A stretch of DNA of 64,000 nt from Meconema thalassinum. Its lineage: Eukaryota; Arthropoda; Insecta; Orthoptera; Tettigoniidae. The notes below the pieces were generated by a model, which saw only the letters and a program-made list of their open reading frames with translations, did not search any database and was not told the DNA's origin. Location of the stretch: positions 466,576,693 through 466,640,692 of the forward strand of contig OX336392.1 in NCBI GenBank assembly GCA_946902985.2, written 5' to 3'. This document shows positions 57,165 through 64,000 of this stretch, one piece after another; the first letter of the stretch is position 1; each line of letters opens with the position of its first letter. The translations under genes were made by a program, and so were the position numbers.

Positions 57165-58315
57165 TGGCCTTAGCCCCCAGGCAGCAGAGCCACTAGCCAG
57201 GGAGTAGTTTGTGTGTAGGCAGGTGAGTGACTGTAATTGGGAGCCGGCTCAGGGCTCGGTTTGCCATAGTTTACGTGTTGGTAGCCGTGAGTTGCAGTAG
57301 CAAGCTCAGCAGCTGTGTAAGGGCAGGGGCGGGCTGTGTGGGAGGGGGGGGGGGGGCAGTGAGAGGGACATGAGGGCAGGGGGACTTGTGTATGAGCGTT
57401 GGCTGAGTTGCCATTGTCTTTGCCGTATGGCAGTTTTAATGTAGCGGCATCCATTATAAGAGGCCGCGTGCGCACCCTTGCAATTGGCACATTTTGGGTG
57501 ATCCCGTGGTACTTCGCACTTAGAGTGGTGGTGAGAATCACCGCATCTGTTGCATCGGATGTTATTGGGGGCAATTTGCGGCATTGTGATGGAGACGCAG
57601 ACAATGGTAACACGGAATGACTAGTGTGGCGTGTGGTTTGGAAGGGGGGCGATTTCCCCCCCGTGTATTTGGTTGTGGTGGTGAAGCCACCGTGTCAACT
57701 GGAGGGGGGGGGGGTTCCTGTGATTTGTGTCTTTGGAAGGTCTGTGTTGTTTATCTTGTGTTTGGGATTGGATTTGGGTTTAGAGGGAGTCTGTTGGCTG
57801 ACCGGGGCCAGAGAGGTTTGGACTATGGGCGTGATTGTGAGGGTGTGAGCTGTTTGAGTTTCCCGTGTACGTGGGTAGACAGGCATAGGGGGAGGAAGAG
57901 GGATGGTTTGAGTTTCCTGATCAATGTAGTCTGGAGCGTATGGGCTGAATGTGGCTGTTGGAGGAATGGCTGGATGTTGTCTGAGTGTTTCGCACAGGGT
58001 CATGATGTCACTGTCATGCATCGGGATAACATTGACATAATGTTGTGCAGTTTCCTCAATGCATGCAATGAGTTTGGCCTGAGGGGCTAGAGCTTGGCAG
58101 ATGGCCTGTCTCAGAGTAGTGTGGTGTAAGTTGCGGGGCGGGTGGATGATAATCATTTCGTTCCATTGGGGGACCTGTTTCCTTGGGGCTATGGCGTACA
58201 GTTGTTCTGATGTGTCTATGGCAAGTATCCAGTTGGAGCGTGTTGATGTGTTGTTGTTCATTGTTATTGCTAGTGAATGTGAGTGAGTAAGTTGATGTGG
58301 AGAAAAGTGAGTCAA
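57165..58315 (-). pseudogene. LINE H ORF1 relic
   Basis: The minus-strand frame from 58315 is open for 206 codons (start either at 58315 or at the inner MNNNTSTRSNW, about 58261). It contains IMTLCETLRQHPAIPPTATF and a Pro/Thr-rich region. Frame changes occur in C/G runs near 57700 and 57650. Knuckles follow in another frame at 57306-57584: CNRCGDSHHHSKC and CANCKGAHAASYNGC. After them comes the same Thr/Leu-rich end as the fragment at 7562. No ORF2 follows; the downstream side is repeat Z. Probably Jockey-type by knuckle style. Confidence 0.65.
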
Positions 58316-59150
58316 ATGCTGAAGGCAGACCCTAGAAAACTATTTATGATGAGTCCCTAGGTTATTTCGGCTTCGTCCAAGAAGATTTGTTGCTCAGGGT
58401 TTGTCCCAGTCGCCTAAGGTTACCAGTTTTATCGGCTTAGGGGCCGTGACAATAGGCGAGCTGAGACTAGTCTGAGTGTCGTGCGGTAGGGTGCAGGTAA
58501 GAGGTGCTTGGTTTAAGGTTAGGAGACTTGCTGCAGGTAGGATTAAGGTTATTGGTAAAAAGTGCTTGATTGAGTGGCTTGGCGGGGAATTTGCTTGGCG
58601 GGGATGGGTAAGGAGCTTGGCAGGGCGTCGCTTAGGCGTCGAGTGGCGTCTATGTGCTTGAAGCCCCGCAGAGAGTAAGGCAGCGTGGCGTAGCAGCGCT
58701 ATCCAAGGAGGATATATGGGTAGAGCTGCAACTTAATGCAAAATTTTGACCCCAACCTATTGCTCGACGCAAATAGTCCCAACTGACAATATGAGATGGC
58801 GTGACGATGTACTCTAGAGCGCGATCCGTCCCCGACCTGGCCTACTCGCTCCTCTCCCCTCCCGGCCCGTGCCTACCGCTCCCTTTCCCCTACTCTATCC
58901 CCCCACCACTACTTTATATTCCTTTCTTTCTTTCATATTTTAGTAATTGTTCTAATAATAGGCGATTTCTTCCCCCTGTGATATCAGGTAGAGAAGAAAA
59001 CATAGGCTCTACCAGAATAGTTGTGGATGTTTCCACAAAGCACATAGGCCTACCCCACAGATATGTACAAATAGAAAGAGTAGGCTACTATACTACAATA
59101 TTAAAAATGAATTGTAAGACAAAATTACAGCTGCACTTATCACACACCAG
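58316..59150. other. No gene seen
   Basis: 58316-58730 may be the LINE H leader. It holds repeated GCTTGGCGGGG motifs around 58578-58625. 58800-59150 is pyrimidine-rich on the plus strand, then AT-rich. No supported frame. Confidence 0.3.
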
Positions 59151-59916
59151 TATTATTTAATTCCCCCCAGGGGCTCACTTCTAGTGGGCGTGAGTTGGCG
59201 ACCACGGGGCCCCAGCTGAGTCCGGCATTGCTTCCACTTACTTGTGCCGGGCTCCTCTCCGTCTTCTTTCCTGTCGACCTCACTTGGTCAACTCTTGTTC
59301 TCTTCCGACCCCGACGGTATTAGGGTATCCGAGGCCTAGGGAGTCTCTTCCTTTCCCGCCTTAATTGGCCCTTGTCTCATCTTTTCTGATACCCTCCTTC
59401 TGCGAGGGGTCAGCCTTCTTTTTCTCTTCCTTTTACCTCCTGCCTTGTGCTCTAGGCCCTTAAGGAGGCAGGGTGTATGTAGCCCCACCACTTCTGGTGC
59501 ACCCTCGATAATGCTACACCCTCAGGGGCTCACGGCTGGTGAGTTCGGGAGTTGGCGACCCCGAGGGATTCCTGAGCTGGGTCCGTTTTCCCCTTTTGTC
59601 CCTTACCTTCGGGGCGGACCCTCTCCTCTTTCACTTTCCTATCTGCCTTTCATGGCTCTCCTTCCTTCCAGGTCCCTCAATCCGCATTCTTCGAGGGTTG
59701 AGGGCATTTCTTTTCCTCCTGTCCTTTGTTTGCCTTATTCTTATTTAGTTTTCCATTTCTTCTTCTATTATATAAGTTGGTAGTTAGTTTTAGTTTTAAG
59801 TTAACATTTCATTTCATTTTCATCTTCACGATCACCCAAACCATCAGGGGCCGATAGCCTAGATGTTAGGCCCCTTAAAACAACAATTATCATCATCATC
59901 ATCATATTATTTAATT
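59151..59916 (+). mobile_element. S element, full copy
   Basis: The insert is 59163-59904 (742 bases) with duplication TATTATTTAATT (59151-59162 and 59905-59916). Complete, with a TAGCCTAGATG tail subtype as in the copies at 15167 and 19758. The target is AT-rich. Confidence 0.93.
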
Positions 59917-60538
59917 GTCCGTGCGGTACTTCCTATCAATCGAATTAAGAAATATCACGTTTGAATTACGGGAAGCGTTGGAACAACCATCCACCAACTC
60001 TTACTTTGAATTATATCGATAGTATCTGATAGCGTTTTCGAGCGCAGTGTATCGACTAAAATCGATGTGTGATTCAATATAATTCAATTTCTTCGTATAA
60101 TATTGTTCGAAACCGATTGTATTCTTTTCTAAGCGCTGCAATATGTATTTACTATTGATATATATTCAAATATTAATTAAATATACAACATTAACAAGAA
60201 TACTCACCAATTTTCCGATTTTGCTGCCATCTATAGAAGTACAACTCAACCACGTCGTCGTACGCGATGACAGCTAGCGTTTTTAACGTTGTCAGCAGGT
60301 ACTATTACAAGGCAAGCTAGCGTTGGTACCAAAACCCCCTATAAAGTTTCACCCGGTCGGCGCTATCTGAGAAAGCTTGGCAGCGCTCGGAGTGGCAGTT
60401 GCATGTACTATGTGGCGCGCTCGGTGACTCGTGTACTTGGCTAATGGCGGGCGGCTGGCTGGCTGACGTGCGTCCTGCTTGCTTGCTAGCTCCTCCACTG
60501 AAACTGACTCACTAGTCTGACTGACTGCAGGCATGCTA
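59917..60538. other. No gene seen
   Basis: AT-rich to about 60230, then GC-richer. No supported frame. GCAGGCATGCTATT at its end resembles the start of repeat Z (CAGGCATGCTAT), so a shared element end is possible. Confidence 0.3.
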
Positions 60539-61170
60539 TTTTTTTTCGGGGGGGGGGGGGGGCGAAAAGTTAAAGCCCGCATCCCCCGCGTGACAGCCGA
60601 CCTTTACTACTGCTGCCTCCGACATGATGTTACTAACCACGATAGTAGGAGAAACAGAGGGGGGTTTGATGAGCCATGCGAGCCTTATTGCCTGTCCCGG
60701 TACCAAGTACTCTACCAGGCATCATCATTTAGGTTGGGATACATAAGTGGGTTTAGGTTGAGCGAAGGGCCAGGGAAAAACCTCATAGGCAGAAAGAAAG
60801 ATTGCCTACAAGTAAAACCTGGCGAATGGGAGATAGCCACATGCAAGGATGTGGAAGGATTGGTTGGGTTGTTGTTAGTAGAGGAGTTGTGTCATGCACG
60901 CACGCGCAGCGCAACGCAGCGTCCTTTACTTGCCTAATTGTCATATGGGGATCTGGTCTACTGTTACTGCTGGGGCTAGCGCGCGGTCGCATGGGTAGCG
61001 GATCGCCACACCCGAAGGCAGCACTATCCACCAGCCCATGCGTCCTGTAACAGTTCTCCGATCCGGAGAAGGTACCTGCCTGCAAATACAGGGGCGCTCG
61101 CTCTCGTCCTGGTCCCGGCAGTCCGCCGGGAGCGGCGTGCTCCCCTTAGCTGCTGCTGGAACAAACAAAT
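60539..61170 (+). repeat. Repeat Y, copy 2
   Basis: Matches 18679-19350 in the same orientation: T8 C G15 CGAAAA, then the shared blocks CCCCCGCGTGACA, CTGCCTCCGACATGA-like, GGCCAGGGAAAAACC, CATAGGCAGAAAG, GATTGCCTACAAGTAAAACC and CCACATGCAAGGAT. No shared protein frame. Confidence 0.6.
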
Positions 61171-61335
61171 GGCACAGGCAGGGATATGTACATATATACA
61201 GAGGTGTAGGTGGATGGCACCCGGTCAGTGTGGTGGGATGTGTGTCCCTTGTCCTATTTTAAGCCTGACTGTGTCGTTTGATTTGTTCTAGCCTTGTCTA
61301 ATCTAATCTACGGTATCATCTAAAACTAGTTAATT

Positions 61336-61597
61336 CCAGCTAGCAACTGCCTAGTTGGTCGTCCTAGAATGTAAATAAGAATCTAATCTAATGTTAATGT
61401 TATCCAACTAGCAAACCGCCTAGTTGGACGTCCTAAATCTAATGAGGTTATGAAGGCAAAATGGAATCTTAATATCTAATTTTGTTCCAACTAGCGAACC
61501 GCCTAGTTGGACGTCCTAGAGCTAATATAACACTAACAAAAACACTAAGAGCTAATAAGCACTATTCAACTAGCAAAACTGCCTAGTTGGGTGTCGT
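61336..61597. repeat. Array of four spaced hairpins
   Basis: Units begin at 61336, 61404, 61487 and 61566 (spacing 68, 83 and 79). Each has CCAACTAG and CTAGTTGG arms around CAAACCGC-like loops, followed by ACGTCCTA or a variant. In unit 1 the arm CCAGCTAG keeps pairing through a G-T wobble. It lies just 3' of LINE G in that element's orientation. Confidence 0.75.
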
Positions 61598-61738
61598 AAA
61601 ATATGTACAGGTTTTTTTTTTTTGGAGCTATTTGTGGGGATGCGTTGGGTGGCCGTCTTGAGTGTTGAGGGATGGCCAGATTTGTGTGCGGGGGGTTAGT
61701 TTGCCGCTTGGAAACTCCTGTGCCGTATCTGCTCCACG

Positions 61739-64000
61739 TCAGTGCCTCCACAAAATGTGTTTAGGCATAGGGTATTTGCTTCCACGGTGATTGTTGTACC
61801 TACCAAAGCAGTGTACAAGTGGGTTCACCGTGTTAGCTAGTGTGGCGCGATATGTTTTGCAAGTGAGTTTAAGAATGTGTTGTTCCAGGCTCGGCGTGTT
61901 GGCAATTTCTTCAAGCTCCCGTATTGGTGTTTCATACGGGAGCTTTGTTGCTAACCGCAAGCATTTATTTTGTACAACTTGTAGAGCTTGAACGTTTGAC
62001 TTCGCTGTGTAGCCCCAAGCAGGGGCGGCGTACGTCATAACTGGTCTAATCAGTGACTTGTACATGCTCACCCCTACCTTGGTGTTAAGTCTGTTCTTCC
62101 TATTTAGGATAGGGTACAGTTGTATCAGTCGCCTGTTCACCTTCTTTTTGACATCGAGTACGTGGTGTCGCATGGTCAGCTTTTTATCTAGTGTGACTCC
62201 TAGATACTTGACCGTGTTAGTCCATTGGATGTCCTGGTTGAACAGCTGGAGCGGTCTAAGGTTGGCTATCTGGCGTGAAGGTCTGTTCTTTTTAGTGAAC
62301 AGCACTGCCTGGCTCTTACCAGCGTTTACCTTAATTCTCCATTTGGTGAACCATAGTTCGAGCCTGCGTAGTGCATCTCGTAGTCGTCTTAGTATGCAAG
62401 CGAGTTGTGCATTTTGGGCGGACATAGCCGTATCATCAGCAAACAAGTATGTTGCTGTGAGTCGCTCCTCCGGCATAGGCATGTCGTTTGTGTAGAGGAT
62501 GTAGAGGATTGGTCCAATTAGGGAACCTTGGGGCACTCCCGCTCTAATCCTTCTCTGTCGACAGTATATTGTATGTCGACTTGGAACTTTCTGTCTTCTA
62601 GATAAGACTTGATGAGTCTTATGTATCCAGGATGGAAATCATAATCAATTAGCTTAGCAAGTAGGCCGTTATGCCATGTCTTTTCAAATACTTTGCCGAG
62701 TGAGTCTAGTAGGCTGATGGGCCGATAGTTGCCAGGGTCTGACTTGTCCTTATTGGGTTTGCCAAATACTAGGATTTTCGCCCTTTTCCATTGCTTGAGG
62801 TAGTGCTTGAGCCTCAGCATGGAGTTGTATATCTTTGTTAGAAGTCGTAGGGCGGTGTCTGTCAGCCTGAACAGTATAAGGTTCTGTATATTGTCTGGGC
62901 CTGGTGCTTTGGTGGGATGGAGGTGCCGAATTATCCACTTGATCTCATGAATGTTGGTTTTCCTCACTTCCGGGTTTGGTGCATTAGCGAGGTATTCCTC
63001 AACCTTGGCGTCCGCCCTGCGAGTGAATTCAGGATCAGAGGGGTCATCATTTGGCGTGAATGCCTCTTCGAGGGTATCAGCGATGACTTCAGCTTTATCG
63101 TGGGTTCCGAACACTGGGCCATTTGGGCCTTGGAGCGTAGGGATTATATGAGGCTCGCGAGTAAAGTGTCGCGCTAGGTTCCATACAGGCCTAGTGTTTG
63201 TGTCAAACTTTTCGAGCAGTTTGCCCCATTTTTCATGGCGGTGTCGTGGTAGTTGTTCCTTGATCTGGGCGTTTAGTTGGTTTTTAATCACCCGATCTTG
63301 GTCTCTGTGGTATCGAGTCCAAAGGCGCCTGTGTTCATTGCGGCGCCGAATGAGTGCCTTGATGTGTTCCGGGATCTTTTGATCCCGCTCACGTCTTGTG
63401 TGTGTGGGCACTCTGGCGTCCGTGGCGTGTTGAATTGCTGTTATGAGCAAGGTTACGGCCTCGTCTATGTCATGTGGAGAATTGAGCGGGGGGTCATCTC
63501 TGCGGGTTAGGTCCATGTTCAGGACTTCCGTGAACTTTTCCCAGTTTGCCGCTTTGTAGTTGCGCAGCTGCCTAGGGACCTCTCCGGTGACCTGGGGGTC
63601 GGCTGACAGTTTAACAATTACCGGTATGTGATCCGAGCTGAGGTCATTAATTACCTCTGCTCGGTGCCTTAATGTAACGTTGTTCATTAGGCATATATCC
63701 AGTATGTCAGGGATCCCGTTACGCCTGCGTGGTATGTAAGTTGGCTCGCTAGGTGCCGCTACCACATACTCGTTGGCTATCATGTGCCTGTAGAGTTGAG
63801 TGCCCGCAGGATTGGGGCGGGCTCAGCCCCAGTGAACACTTTTGGCATTGAAATCGCCACCCAGTATTGTATGGGGGCCTACTCTGAAGAGTGTTTCAAC
63901 AACGTGTGTGTCGATGCGGCGGCTGTTGTTATTGTACACGGCGACTATGTTGATGTGCGTGTTGTGTACAGGCAAGCGGATTCCGCATGCTTCGAGGTGG
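61739..64000 (-). pseudogene. LINE G ORF2 (EN-RT), Jockey type, incomplete at window end
   Basis: On the minus strand the EN (LGGDFNAKSVHWG, then a TGA at 63825-63823; SSDHIPV) continues off the right edge. The RT starts in 62518-63783: TKAPGPDNIQNLIL, NYRPISLLDSLGKVFEK, then directly TWHNGLLAKL, so the stretch that should carry the first catalytic Asp (motif A) is deleted. After a frame change at about 62530 it continues PQGSLIGPILYILYTNDMP, FADDTAMSAQ, KSQAVLFTKKNRPS and a C-terminal part ending at 61739. No RNase H. Related to the fragment at 21222-21443. Confidence 0.88.

Noticed and set aside
57617..58090. Plus-strand frame of 157 codons opposite LINE H ORF1
   Set aside because: It is the antisense shadow of the LINE H ORF1 frame; no motif of its own.
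61336..61597. CRISPR array
   Set aside because: Only four imperfect palindromic units in eukaryotic DNA, with no cas genes and unequal spacing. Better read as a structured repeat near a LINE 3' end.

Overview
This 64 kb window is eukaryotic repeat-rich DNA, most likely from an arthropod with a large genome (probably an insect). The evidence is: several families of non-LTR retrotransposons (LINEs) with animal-type ORF1 zinc knuckles, apurinic-like endonuclease (EN) and reverse transcriptase (RT); tRNA-derived SINEs; a hAT-type DNA transposon relic; and no bacterial gene signals. I found no convincing host gene. Nearly every long reading frame belongs to a transposon, and most are broken. Species cannot be fixed from the sequence alone.

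Layout. 1-660: unassigned. 728-4757: Jockey-type LINE A (minus), carrying a nested 561-bp non-autonomous element (T). 4842-7298: dispersed repeat X, copy 1, with a SINE inserted. 7299-7741: truncated S element next to a LINE ORF1 fragment. 8550-14672: LINE F copy 1 (I-type: ORF1, then EN-RT-RNase H). 14914-17757: Jockey-type LINE D (minus), split by an S element. 18628-19350: hairpin plus repeat Y. 19758-21221: head-to-tail S dimer. 21810-24590: Jockey-type LINE E (minus). 24591-37034: LINE F copy 2, with a complete copy 3 inside it, which in turn holds a 77-bp S tail. 37098-38290: repeat Z. 39477-47553: Jockey-type LINE C (minus), interrupted by repeat X copy 2 and an S element. 48281-53560: SINEs, microsatellites, a palindromic MITE and a short LINE 3' end. 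53887-54544: hAT derivative. 55709-57160: repeat Z again, with an S element. 57165-58315: LINE H ORF1 relic. 59163-59904: another S element. 60539-61170: repeat Y copy 2. 61336-61597: array of four hairpins. 61739-64000: Jockey-type LINE G (minus), running off the window.

How the parts relate. LINE F, element T and element S have different bodies but end in the same roughly 55-base tail: a stem-loop followed by a short linker and (ATC)n. This is the arrangement expected if non-autonomous elements borrow the reverse transcriptase of a LINE that recognises the 3' hairpin. Insertions end in direct target-site duplications (TSDs) of 9-14 bases that can be read at both flanks, so insertion order can be reconstructed: LINE E was hit by F2, F2 by F3, and F3 by an S tail. 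The three F copies are very similar; the ORF2s of F1 and F3, and of F2 once F3 is removed, each carry only one visible disabling lesion, and the lesions differ. This points to recent activity.
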